DNA of 40,933 nt from the IMG/VR virus record IMGVR_UViG_3300047468_000081, positions 1 through 40,933 of that record. One strand, given 5' to 3'. The position numbers and the translations under genes are program-made. This document shows, piece after piece, positions 32,304 through 39,396 of the stretch (position 1 is its first letter; every line of letters begins with the position of its first letter). The stretch comes from a virus. Below the pieces are notes generated by a model, which had not been told where the DNA came from, did no database searches, and saw nothing but the letters and a program-made list of their open reading frames with translations.

Positions 32304-32854
32304 AACAGCCCCCCTTACACTACGTCGAGCCGCACCAGTGGTATTCGGATGACGGCATGACATGTCGAATCCGCATCCCGTGCCACGTGCCCACGGGTAA
32401 CGATCTGACACGCATGCACCACATGCAGCAGCACAAGATCAAACTACGGCAACAGGAATCCGTGTATCTGTCGCTGATCTCGCACTGCCGCGAATGGACG
32501 CGCGAGCCGATCAAACGTCAGGAGATCACGCACATCACTCTCACGCGGCTTGGTCCACGTAGGGGTGACCCTGACAAGGCGGTGGTGTTTGCCATGTGGG
32601 CGATCCGCGATGCGATCTGCGCTTGGATCGCGCTAGGCGGCGACATTCGCACGCGAACGCCGGGCAACTACGACGACATAGTCCTCGGCGGCGCGAGCCC
32701 TCGAGCGTACCTGACAATGCAGTACGCGCAGGAACTAGCGCCGATCGGCACCAGTGGTAAGCGCGGGTTCGGCGTTCAGATCGAGCTGGACCGGACGCCC
32801 GGTTTCGTGCCGCCGCCCCGAGCTGCAAAGAAAATCCTTGCGCAGGGAACGTAA
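32300..32854 (+). CDS. RusA-like Holliday-junction resolvase candidate (184 aa)
   Basis: The start is GTG at 32300, overlapping the preceding stop. The centre contains ITHITLTRLGPRRGDPDKAV followed by a helix and IRDAICAWIALGGDI, ending in a YAQE...GFGVQIEL strand. This order (beta strand, acidic D-x-D-K turn, IRDxxxxWI helix, final strand) resembles RusA-type resolvases and related phage proteins, which cut four-way junctions. The expected DDS acidic site is not exact (NYDD follows instead), so catalytic activity is uncertain. It opens the recombination operon and would act with RecE/RecT. Confidence 0.6.
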   Translation: MKQPPLHYVEPHQWYSDDGMTCRIRIPCHVPTGNDLTRMHHMQQHKIKLRQQESVYLSLISHCREWTREPIKRQEITHITLTRLGPRRGDPDKAVVFAMWAIRDAICAWIALGGDIRTRTPGNYDDIVLGGASPRAYLTMQYAQELAPIGTSGKRGFGVQIELDRTPGFVPPPRAAKKILAQGT

Positions 32855-32870
32855 CTAGCGCACCGTCACT

Positions 32871-32884
32871 TTACGTTGTCGTAA
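32871..32884. promoter_or_regulatory. TTACG-N4-CGTAA operator-like site
   Basis: TTACG-TTGT-CGTAA lies in the 52-bp gap before the gene at 32907 and is flanked by another inverted repeat GTTGTC-N5-GACAAC (32875-32891). The same core is inside the palindrome at 30065-30082. Confidence 0.5.
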
Positions 32885-32906
32885 TGACAACCAGTAAGGG
32901 GATCAC

Positions 32907-33200
32907 GTGAACAAGAGACGTGAGCGACCCGAGCGCGCAGTACCGCTCGTGAGCGCCAAGCTTTCGGAATCGGCACGGATACGAAAGGCGGCGATGGATT
33001 TTGCCGACAGCTTCCACGCTGCGATGCGCCGGTGCGCGCTTCACCCGGATCACCCTGTGCCTGATCACGCGCAGGATGATGCGGAGGATGCGATCGCCTT
33101 CATGCGCAAGGCACAACTGATCAGGGAATCGGAATCGGATAACAGCAATGGAACCAGCACCGCAGAGGAAACCAGTGACACACAAGAGCAACCCCAATAA
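32907..33200 (+). CDS. Hypothetical protein (97 aa)
   Basis: The start is GTG at 32907, with AAGGGG upstream. The protein begins MNKRRERPERAVPLVSAKLS, a basic N-terminus followed by helices (SARIRKAAMDFADSFHAAMR) and an acidic, Ser/Glu/Gln-rich C-terminus. It overlaps the Fis-like gene. The basic N-terminus could bind DNA. No family was recognised. Confidence 0.75.
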   Translation: MNKRRERPERAVPLVSAKLSESARIRKAAMDFADSFHAAMRRCALHPDHPVPDHAQDDAEDAIAFMRKAQLIRESESDNSNGTSTAEETSDTQEQPQ

Positions 33201-33417
33201 ACGGCTGCACGTCATCCTGCGGGATGCCGAGCGCCTCGAGATAGCTCGAGCGCTCGTCGAGTGCGGCCACAACCGAACCCACACGGCATACGCGCTCGGA
33301 ATCTCCCGCCGCACCCTGCTCAACAAGATCAAGCAGTACGGTCTGACGCGCGCCGTGTGCCGTCAGCTTGCCGGCGACATCCTGCCAGTGGCTCCAACGC
33401 TCGAGGTGGCATCGTGA
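33175..33417 (+). CDS. Fis-type HTH DNA-binding protein (80 aa)
   Basis: Residues from about AERLEIARALVECGHNRTHT to the LGISRRTLLNKIKQYGL segment form the C-terminal HTH of the Fis/NtrC family (the HTH_8 pattern: ExxxIxxALxxxxxNxxxAAxxLGISRxTLxxKIKxxG). GTG 33175 with AGAGGA five bases upstream is the preferred start; ATG 33148 would add nine residues. The gene overlaps its predecessor by 26 bases. It may bind and bend DNA near the operators or the repeat array, or modulate transcription. The family call is clear; the target is not known. Confidence 0.86.
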   Translation: MTHKSNPNKRLHVILRDAERLEIARALVECGHNRTHTAYALGISRRTLLNKIKQYGLTRAVCRQLAGDILPVAPTLEVAS

Positions 33418-33638
33418 GCAAGCCTGGACGCAAAACCGTAGAGCCCAACATCTCGCTCCCATACAGACTCGGCTCCAATCAGCCGAGCTGGTGCGTTGAA
33501 GTTGTTGGATCATGGGATCGCAGCTTCGAAGTTAGCGCTCGCACCAGAACGGAAGTCCTGCGCCTCGCACGCGCCGTCGCCAAGCTCATGAAGGGCAAGC
33601 CACCCCAGAAGCCGCGAGGGTCGTACAATGCCGACTGA
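33414..33638 (+). CDS. Hypothetical protein before Dam methylase (74 aa)
   Basis: Start GTG at 33414 overlaps the HTH stop (GTGA). The protein begins MSKPGRKTVEPNISLPYRLG and has a beta-rich centre (WCVEVVGSWDRSFEVSAR) then a basic helix (TEVLRLARAVAKLMKGK). Its end overlaps the methylase by 11 bases. It resembles a small DNA-binding or regulatory protein, but no family was recognised. Confidence 0.76.
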   Translation: MSKPGRKTVEPNISLPYRLGSNQPSWCVEVVGSWDRSFEVSARTRTEVLRLARAVAKLMKGKPPQKPRGSYNAD

Positions 33639-34527
33639 CGTTCCCCTGGTCCCCCTGTTCCGGTGGGCAGGAGGCAAGCGCCGGCTTGTGTCGCAGCTGG
33701 TGAAGCTGCTACCCGCCGACCTCAAGACTCGCGTCTACAATGAGCCTTTCGCAGGCTCGGCGGCCCTCGGGCTGCATGTGATGCACCACCATCTCGCAAA
33801 GTCACCGTTCTATCTGTCGGACGCCAACTGGCAGATCTCGAACGCGCACAGAAGCGTTTTGTATCACTACCCGATGATCGACGGTTACCTGCGAGACATG
33901 GAGCTGCGATACAGCTTCGAGCCGCGCGAAACGTTCAAGGAAAACGTTAGCGTTATGCAGGACCAGAGCTACGACCCTTGGGATCGCGCCGCGGCATTCA
34001 TCTGCGTGCAGCAGATGAGCTTCAACGGTCTTTGGCGTGTGAACTCCAAGGGCCGCTACAACGTGCCATTCGGCAAGCGCACGTCGATCAACCTGCCGAG
34101 CTACGAACACCTATTCTTGGCCAAGTCGGCCATGCATCCCGGTATGGTCGCGGAAAACATATCGGCGGAAAGCGCGATCGCCATGGGTGAAGGTCTGAAC
34201 CGCCCATCGTTCTGGTACATCGATCCGCCGTACCTCGCCGAGGCCAGCGAGCACACGCGCTACATGCCGCAAGACTTCAAGCGCGCGGATCACGAGCAAC
34301 TGATCGCTGACATCAACACGCTGGTGAAGGGTGACGCCAAGGTGATGATCTCGGCGTCGAATAGCAACGAGTCGTTCAACTTCTACAAGGAAAAGCTAGC
34401 CAGCAACTGGTGGATGACCACCGTATCAGTGCAGCGCAGCATCTCCGCGAAAGCTCGCGGCCGTAAAGCTGTCACCGAGCTGGTGTTCACGAACTACAAC
34501 CCGGTATTCGATCACAAGGTGGAGTGA
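33628..34527 (+). CDS. dam: DNA N6-adenine methyltransferase, Dam/D12 class (299 aa)
   Basis: Typical D12-class motifs are present: FRWAGGKRRL at 11-20, NEPFAGSAALGL at 38-49 for cofactor binding, QQMSFNGLWRVNSKGRYNVP in the middle, and the catalytic DPPY at 199-202 (WYIDPPYLAE). This is the layout of Dam-like enzymes that methylate adenine, probably in GATC, using S-adenosylmethionine. No restriction partner is encoded nearby, so it is probably for protection from host restriction, replication timing or promoter control. The start overlaps the previous gene and the next gene overlaps its stop by one base. Target specificity is inferred. Confidence 0.95.
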   Translation: MPTDVPLVPLFRWAGGKRRLVSQLVKLLPADLKTRVYNEPFAGSAALGLHVMHHHLAKSPFYLSDANWQISNAHRSVLYHYPMIDGYLRDMELRYSFEPRETFKENVSVMQDQSYDPWDRAAAFICVQQMSFNGLWRVNSKGRYNVPFGKRTSINLPSYEHLFLAKSAMHPGMVAENISAESAIAMGEGLNRPSFWYIDPPYLAEASEHTRYMPQDFKRADHEQLIADINTLVKGDAKVMISASNSNESFNFYKEKLASNWWMTTVSVQRSISAKARGRKAVTELVFTNYNPVFDHKVE

Positions 34528-34643
34528 TGGAAGCGCTCATCATCGCCGCCGCGATCTACTGCGCGCTATGGCTGCTGCCAATGCTGTTCAGCAGCCGCAG
34601 CCGCGCAGAGTTTCAACGCATGCTTGAAGGCAAAAGGAAATGA
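34527..34643 (+). CDS. Tiny membrane protein in recombination operon (38 aa)
   Basis: The ATG at 34527 overlaps the methylase stop by one base, and the stop overlaps the exonuclease start in ATGA, so the frame is tightly linked. The product begins MEALIIAAAIYCALWLLPML, a single transmembrane helix, followed by a short basic tail (FQRMLEGKRK). Its role is unknown; one-helix proteins in phage recombination operons may be anchors or toxicity modulators. Confidence 0.68.
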   Translation: MEALIIAAAIYCALWLLPMLFSSRSRAEFQRMLEGKRK

Positions 34644-35488
34644 TCAACTCACCACTCGTCACGCGCGGCATGTCGTTTCGCGAGTACAGCGTACGCAAGC
34701 TCGGCGAAGCTTCGAACAGCGGGCTGCAAGAGTTTCTGCGGAGCCCGCTGCATTACTGGCAATGGTGCCAGCCGCAGCCGCAGAGCGACTCAAAAGCACA
34801 GCGGCGCGGGCGCATGCTGCACGCGGCCATGTTCGAGCCCGACGTGTTCGCGCGCATGCTGCCCGAGCCCGACTTCGGAGATCTGCGCACGAAGATCGGC
34901 AAGGCTGCAAAGGCCGAGTTCATGGCTCAACTCTCGCCATCTGCGACGCTCGTCGACATGGAGGATCACGAGGCGGTGTGCCGCATGGCACAGTCGCTGC
35001 GTGAGCGTCACCCGTTCGCCGGCAGTGTGTGCGACGCGGCCCAGAAGGCTGGCGTCACCGAGCTAACGGTGACGTGGGCCGCCGATGGCATCGCGCACAA
35101 GGCACGGCTCGACGCGTACCCGCCCGACCTGGACGCAGTGATCGACCTCAAGACCTGCTTGAACGCGAGCCCCGAGACGTTCGGGCGGGACGCCGCGACC
35201 TACCGTTACGACATCCAAGCGGCGTTCTATCGGCGCGCTTGCCGTGTCGCTGGGATGCCCTGGGACGGTCACATCTTCATGTGCGTCGAATCAGAGCCGC
35301 CTTACGCCCCCGTATGCTATCAGCTCGACATCAACGCGATCGACGCAGCCGACGCAGAGATCAGCGCGGCGCTCGCGCGCCTTGCAACGTGCATCGATAC
35401 GGGCAACTGGCCCGGATACGGTGACGGCATCCAGACACTGTTTCTGCCCGCATGGCACATGAACCGACCCAGTCCCGAGGAGCTATGA
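34640..35488 (+). CDS. RecE-like PD-(D/E)xK exonuclease (282 aa)
   Basis: The active-site pattern is visible: GRMLHAAMFEP at 57-67, ELTVTW at 141-146, KARLDAYPPDLDAVIDLKT around 154-172 (D158, D169, K171) and YDIQAAFYRRA at 190-200. It belongs to the RecE/YqaJ-like or DUF3799-type family of phage exonucleases, which resect double-stranded ends to leave single-stranded tails. The next gene is RecT, and the two overlap by four bases, forming a RecE/RecT recombination pair. The N-terminal 50 residues are helical. Identification from motifs is strong; exact subfamily is uncertain. Confidence 0.91.
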   Translation: MINSPLVTRGMSFREYSVRKLGEASNSGLQEFLRSPLHYWQWCQPQPQSDSKAQRRGRMLHAAMFEPDVFARMLPEPDFGDLRTKIGKAAKAEFMAQLSPSATLVDMEDHEAVCRMAQSLRERHPFAGSVCDAAQKAGVTELTVTWAADGIAHKARLDAYPPDLDAVIDLKTCLNASPETFGRDAATYRYDIQAAFYRRACRVAGMPWDGHIFMCVESEPPYAPVCYQLDINAIDAADAEISAALARLATCIDTGNWPGYGDGIQTLFLPAWHMNRPSPEEL

Positions 35489-36453
35489 GCAACATTCAGC
35501 GCTACCAACCCGCGCAGCTGCAAGCTGCAACCTTCGACAACGATCTGCGTATGGCCGAGGCCCTCAGCATGTCCGAGCTGATGCCGCAGTCGTACCGCGG
35601 CAGCATCCCGAACACCCTGATCGCGATCGACATCGCGCGACGCATCAACGCGTCGATCCTGCAAGTCGCCCAGAACCTACACATCATCAACGGCAGGCCG
35701 AGCTGGTCTGCCAGCTTCCTGATCGCCACCGTGAACAGCTCGGGAAAGTTTTCGCGGCTCAAGCCGGTGCTCACTGGCGAGCGCATGGAACGCGGTTGCC
35801 GGATGGTCGCGACCGACCTGGCCGACGATACGCAGTGCGTTGGCACGCTGTTCACCTACGCCATGGCCGAGGCCGAGGGTTACATAAAGCGCACAGGCAG
35901 CAAGTGGAAGACCTTCGGCGAGCAGATGCTGGTCTATCGCGCGGCGTCGCTGTGGGTCCGTGTGTACTGCCCCGAGATCTCGCTCGGGATGGCCACCGTA
36001 GACGAGGCCGAGGATGCCTACGCGGTGAGCGGGGCCCCGCAAGCCACGGCGGCGCCGGCTGCCCGGCGAGGGTCGCGCGCGCAAGCTGTCTCGAGTCCCG
36101 CCGGCGACCAGTTCACCAAGCGCATGGAAGCCGCTACGGCGGCCGTCGTGGACACGACTGTCCAGGCCATGGCTGCGACGTCGGCGCCCAAGAGCGAGTC
36201 ACTAGGCGACCGTCTGGCGGCGGCTGCGGCTGCGCGCGCCGCCGAGTCTGCGCAGCGCACGCAGGAACAGGCGTTGGCCGCTGCGCGGCAGACCGTGAAT
36301 ATCGCGGCAGTCGGCATCACGTCGGCCATCGGCCAGCAAGTCGTGGCCGAGGAGTACGAAGCGCGCGCCGAGGAGCAAGCCCGCCAGTTCTTCGCCAGCA
36401 TGTCACCCGAGGATCGCGAGCCGGGCGGCGACGATGAGCCGCTAGGCGGCTGA
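35485..36453 (+). CDS. recT: RecT-family single-strand annealing recombinase (322 aa)
   Basis: The start is the ATG at 35485, overlapping the exonuclease stop in ATGA; a start at 35452 lies inside the exonuclease gene. The N-terminal domain contains PQSYRGSIPNTLIAIDIARR and VAQNLHIINGRPSWSASFLI, with KTFGEQMLVYRAASLWVRVY further on, typical of RecT/Bet-like annealases. The last 110 residues are a disordered, Ala/Gln/Glu-rich acidic tail. It anneals complementary single strands resected by the exonuclease and works with SSB. It ends the rightward recombination operon before the structured region at 36463. Confidence 0.93.
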   Translation: MSNIQRYQPAQLQAATFDNDLRMAEALSMSELMPQSYRGSIPNTLIAIDIARRINASILQVAQNLHIINGRPSWSASFLIATVNSSGKFSRLKPVLTGERMERGCRMVATDLADDTQCVGTLFTYAMAEAEGYIKRTGSKWKTFGEQMLVYRAASLWVRVYCPEISLGMATVDEAEDAYAVSGAPQATAAPAARRGSRAQAVSSPAGDQFTKRMEAATAAVVDTTVQAMAATSAPKSESLGDRLAAAAAARAAESAQRTQEQALAAARQTVNIAAVGITSAIGQQVVAEEYEARAEEQARQFFASMSPEDREPGGDDEPLGG

Positions 36454-36462
36454 AAACAGGTA

Positions 36463-36602
36463 TGCCGACTGACGATCTCCTAGATGGCATCGCTGCCCAC
36501 AAGTTGCGGGTTGTGAGGAGATGAGCCGTGTCAGAAATCGCCTAGTCGGCAGGAACCTTACGAGTTAGTATCGTTCCCAGATGCGAGCTGTCAACACATC
36601 TG
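36463..36602. other. Structured non-coding region after recT
   Basis: Nested inverted repeats suggest a folded RNA. TGCCGACT (36463-36470) pairs with AGTCGGCA (36544-36551); inside, ATCTCCT (36475-36481) pairs with AGGAGAT (36516-36522) and CACAA with TTGTG. An alternative pairing ATGCC/GGCAT (36462-36466 / 36486-36490) competes with the outer stem. A further hairpin CAGATG/CATCTG spans 36578-36602. It is not a normal tRNA: no T-arm pattern could be found. Whether the transcript is rightward, leftward or both is unknown. Confidence 0.5.
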
Positions 36603-36609
36603 AGGGTAG

Positions 36610-36663
36610 AGCTTGGCGGCGGGCAGGAGCGGCACAACCCCGCAATCCGTCCGCCGCCAAGCT
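36610..36663. terminator. Bidirectional terminator-like long inverted repeat
   Basis: A 13-bp arm AGCTTGGCGGCGG (36610-36622) pairs with CCGCCGCCAAGCT (36651-36663) over a 28-base loop. It lies between recT (ending 36453) and a convergent leftward gene ending at 36670. There is no T-run, so termination could be Rho-dependent or the element may be a protein-binding or packaging site. Confidence 0.55.
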
Positions 36664-36669
36664 GGCCCA

Positions 36670-36972
36670 TCACTTGACCGACTTGCGCGGGTCAGGGATG
36701 TCGGAGACGCCGTCCAGCGCGTCTTGCCATTCCTTGGGCAGCGCCGCCTTTTCGACGTCCCCCGGAAAGCGCAGCGTGGCTCCTGCTAGCAAAAGCGGCA
36801 GCTTGGCCACGACATCAAGCCAGTTGATCGGTCCGGGGTGCGCGGAGACGTACTCGGCGACCGCGGAAACGAAAGCCACCACGAACAGAGCGATCCGAGG
36901 CAAAGACGCAGGCATGGAAAGCACTCTCACGCGCTGGACAGCCGCATGCCTTTTCACTGTCAGATCTGACAT
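36670..36972 (-). CDS. Small membrane protein (100 aa)
   Basis: A hydrophobic segment LPRIALFVVAFVSAVAEYVS at about residues 24-43 is followed by a second, weaker one (WLDVVAKLPLLLAGATL), so one or two transmembrane helices are likely. The C-terminus is polar with DPRKSVK. The ATG at 36972 has no good ribosome site, and a 14-bp palindrome overlaps the first codons, suggesting control by the neighbouring repressor. It is transcribed away from the HTH gene. A holin is possible but it lies far from the endolysin. Confidence 0.7.
   Translation of the reverse strand: MSDLTVKRHAAVQRVRVLSMPASLPRIALFVVAFVSAVAEYVSAHPGPINWLDVVAKLPLLLAGATLRFPGDVEKAALPKEWQDALDGVSDIPDPRKSVK
36958..36971. promoter_or_regulatory. 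Perfect 14-bp palindrome between divergent genes
   Basis: TGTCAGATCTGACA overlaps the start of the leftward membrane-protein gene and lies about 22 bases before the HTH start. It has the size and symmetry of an operator for a dimeric HTH repressor, which could control itself and the divergent gene. Confidence 0.55.
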
Positions 36973-36992
36973 GTGACTAACACTTTTTCAAT

Positions 36993-37241
36993 ATGACAAA
37001 ACGATCAAGGAAAGGCAGCCAAACCGAGTGCTACACCGGCGACCTCATCGCCCGCCGTCGCGTCGAGCTGCAACTCACGCAGAAGCAGCTTTACCTTTTG
37101 AGCGAGCTTCGAGGTGGCGAGAGTGTGATCTCCCAGTACGAAGGAAACCGGCGTATCCCTTCGATTTACGCGCTTCGCTCGATTGCGAGCGCTCTAGAAA
37201 CGAACATGGAAACCCTAGTCGGAACGCGGGTACCGCGGTGA
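36993..37241 (+). CDS. Xre/Cro-type HTH regulator (82 aa)
   Basis: Residues 16-75 form the classic HTH_XRE pattern: GDLIARRRVELQLTQKQLYL, then GGESVISQYEGNRRIPSIYA and LRSIASALETNM. Such proteins bind DNA as dimers and repress or activate nearby promoters. The 20-bp gap to the divergent gene holds a palindrome, and the following gene overlaps by GTGA. Size suggests a small repressor or anti-repressor rather than a CI-like protein with a protease domain. Without an integrase a lysogenic switch is not implied. Confidence 0.92.
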   Translation: MTKRSRKGSQTECYTGDLIARRRVELQLTQKQLYLLSELRGGESVISQYEGNRRIPSIYALRSIASALETNMETLVGTRVPR

Positions 37242-37693
37242 AGCTCGACGACGTAGTCAGGTGGGCGCGGCAGGTTGCCGCCGACATCCTAGCGCCGCCC
37301 GCCCTTCCAGGGCTGCCAGTATTCACCCCGGACGAGTGGGCGTCGAAGTGGCGCCGCTACGTGGAAATGACCGGCCGTGAAATCGTGCGGAGCGCCGAGC
37401 GCGCCTACCTCTTCGAGGCCACCATATGTGGCCCCATGCACGGCCCTGGCGGACACGTTCGGATGACCCTAACCCCGGTCATCCTGCGGCCCCCGATCCG
37501 CATGGTTCGCGGCGTGCTACCGGTTCCAGCTCGACCCCCGTTCGGCACCCTCGGACAGATGGACGCGCTGTGCGCGGCGCTCAACATCAAGGTCCACGAG
37601 ATGATCTACGTCCTGGACAGTGTCGAGCCGTTCGCCGGTATGCAGGGTGCGCCGCCCGCGAACTACGACAACGGCGACGAGACGATCAACTAG
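37238..37693 (+). CDS. Hypothetical protein coupled to HTH regulator (151 aa)
   Basis: The start is GTG at 37238, overlapping the HTH stop in GTGA; an upstream in-frame start at 37028 is a shadow of the HTH gene. The protein begins MKLDDVVRWARQVAADILAP and has a mixed alpha/beta fold with Pro/Gly-rich loops (PVILRPPIRMVRGVLPVPAR) and no cysteine pair or membrane segment. It ends in a CTAG shared with the stop of the convergent LamG-like gene. No family was recognised; because of coupling it may act with the HTH regulator. Confidence 0.78.
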   Translation: MKLDDVVRWARQVAADILAPPALPGLPVFTPDEWASKWRRYVEMTGREIVRSAERAYLFEATICGPMHGPGGHVRMTLTPVILRPPIRMVRGVLPVPARPPFGTLGQMDALCAALNIKVHEMIYVLDSVEPFAGMQGAPPANYDNGDETIN

Positions 37694-39384
37694 CGACGCG
37701 TCCGACGCCGCCCTCCGACGTCTGCAGCTCGCCGGCGGTAGCTCGAGCCGCCGCCACCACCCGAGGTTGCGGGTGGGTCGCCGCCCGTCTGCTGCGCGGT
37801 GCCAGTGGTGGCCACCGTGCCGACCGCGCTGATCGAGTGCCCCAGAGTGCGCGTGGCGGTCCCGCTCGCGGCCACCGTGCCGACTGCGACCAGGTCGACG
37901 CTTGCCGGGGCTGCAGAAGCCCCAGAAGCCGCGACGGTGCCGACCGCGGCCACGGACGCCGCGCCAGTGGCGACGACGCCGCCCGACGACGCGACGAGCC
38001 CGGTAGCCAGCACGATGTCAAAGACGCCTGGCGCTGCCGCGGAGCCCGACGCAGCCACGATGCCGATCGCGTCGATGTAGACCGTAATGGCCGCGTCCGA
38101 TGTCGCGGTCGCGTTGCCGCTAGCCGCGACCGTGCCGACTGCGCCGATCGAGACGTCCAGCTCGCGCGCCGCGACACCCGACGCCGCGACCGTGCCAACG
38201 GCGGCTATCGACGCCGCGCCGGTAGCCGCAGCCGCACCGCTCGCGGCTACCGTGCCGACAGCTGCCACGGCAGCGCCGGCAGGGGCCGCCGCCGCGCCGC
38301 TTGCCGCCACCGTCCCGACCGCTGCCACCGATGCCGCGGCGGGGGCCGCAGCCGTGCCGCTCGAGGCCACCGTGCCCACAGCGCCGACCGACACGTCGAG
38401 CTGACGAGCCGCCGTGCCGCTAGCCGCTACCGTGCCGACTGCGGCTACCGATGCGCCGCCCGTAGCCGCCGCCGTGCCGCTCGCGGCTACCGTTCCGGTT
38501 GCGGCCACGGAAGCAGCGCCGGGCGCCGCAGCGGCGCCGCTCGCGCGCACAGTGCCAGTGGCGGCGACCGATGCCGCACCGGTCGCACCCGCCGTGCCAC
38601 TCGCGGCCACGGTGCCCACGGCGTCGGTGATGGTGATCACCGTGCCGAAAGACATCGGCAGGAAGATCGCCCGCCTGGCCGGCGTCCAGATGACGGGCGG
38701 CGCTTCATTCGTGGTCGTCGGGTTCGTGCCCGTTCCGCTCTGCTGAATGCTCAGCGTGTTCCCATTGCCGCTGTAGTCAGTCGTCAGACTGTCTGACAGC
38801 TCGGGATACCAGCCAAAGCAGCCGTCCATGTTGCGAGGCCGGCGAACGTTCGCCAGCTCGACGATCTCCGCCGCTGTCAGCATGCGCGAGAAGAACGCCG
38901 CGTCGCAGAATACGCCTGGGTGTGGGCCACCGACACTCAGCGAGTTGGCCGTGCTGTTCGCAACAGTGGCAAGCGGACTCGATACCGTTGAACCAGCTGC
39001 GCCGTTTATGTAGCTGCGAATCGTGGTTGCAGCCGCGTCGTAAACGAACGCAACATGAACCCAAGCGCTCGTGCTTCCGTACGCCCCTGCGACAGAAACT
39101 GAGTCGTAGGTTGGGAACGTCTGGTCGTCGAACCTGTACCAAGCAAGCGAAGTTGATGGGTCTCCATTGAACCGCGCGATGTACGAGCCGGCGCCGAAAT
39201 CAGGTGAGCCAGAGTCAAGGTACAGACCAAGGACGACGCCATCATAGTTAGTCGCCGTAGACGTGTGACGAACGCGAACACACATCGTGTGGTTTGCACG
39301 AAGGTTGACCGCGTTTGTGAGCCCGGCGAGGCGACCGTAGTACGCCTGCCCTGCTCCACCCGTGTTGACGTTGGTCTGCGTCAC
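37690..39384 (-). CDS. LamG-like repeat-rich fibre / receptor-binding protein (564 aa)
   Basis: The start is GTG at 39384 with GAGGTG five bases upstream. Residues about 25-185 form a LamG/ConA-like lectin domain: NHTMCVRVRH, LYLDSGSP, YIARFNG, WVHVAFVYDAAATTIRSYIN and AAFFSRMLTAAEI fit the strand pattern of LamG_3. Residues 255-535 hold 14 repeats of about 20 residues with the core AVGTVAASGTAA; the end is Gly-rich and basic (YRRRAADVGGRRRTRR). The lectin fold suggests binding of host polysaccharide, with the repeats as an extended shaft or linker. It is probably the receptor-side end of the tail, as it lies with other fibre-like genes. Confidence 0.82.
   Translation of the reverse strand: MTQTNVNTGGAGQAYYGRLAGLTNAVNLRANHTMCVRVRHTSTATNYDGVVLGLYLDSGSPDFGAGSYIARFNGDPSTSLAWYRFDDQTFPTYDSVSVAGAYGSTSAWVHVAFVYDAAATTIRSYINGAAGSTVSSPLATVANSTANSLSVGGPHPGVFCDAAFFSRMLTAAEIVELANVRRPRNMDGCFGWYPELSDSLTTDYSGNGNTLSIQQSGTGTNPTTTNEAPPVIWTPARRAIFLPMSFGTVITITDAVGTVAASGTAGATGAASVAATGTVRASGAAAAPGAASVAATGTVAASGTAAATGGASVAAVGTVAASGTAARQLDVSVGAVGTVASSGTAAAPAAASVAAVGTVAASGAAAAPAGAAVAAVGTVAASGAAAATGAASIAAVGTVAASGVAARELDVSIGAVGTVAASGNATATSDAAITVYIDAIGIVAASGSAAAPGVFDIVLATGLVASSGGVVATGAASVAAVGTVAASGASAAPASVDLVAVGTVAASGTATRTLGHSISAVGTVATTGTAQQTGGDPPATSGGGGGSSYRRRAADVGGRRRTRR
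37780..38622. repeat. 60-bp tandem repeats inside LamG-like gene
   Basis: Fourteen near-identical units of 60 bp (two slightly longer) encode the AVGTVAASG-core repeats. Copies differ most at the second half of each unit. Such arrays can change length by recombination or slippage, and the RecE/RecT system could promote it. Confidence 0.88.
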
Positions 39385-39396
39385 GTCAACACCTCA

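Noticed and set aside
36463-36551. tRNA gene
   Set aside because: A 7-bp outer stem and a possible D-arm are present, but no T-arm or seven-base anticodon loop can be formed.
37426-38796. Rightward 456-residue frame opposite the LamG-like gene
   Set aside because: It is Arg/Ala/Gly-rich with repeats mirroring the 60-bp array, and it overlaps two supported genes. It is an antisense shadow of the repeats.
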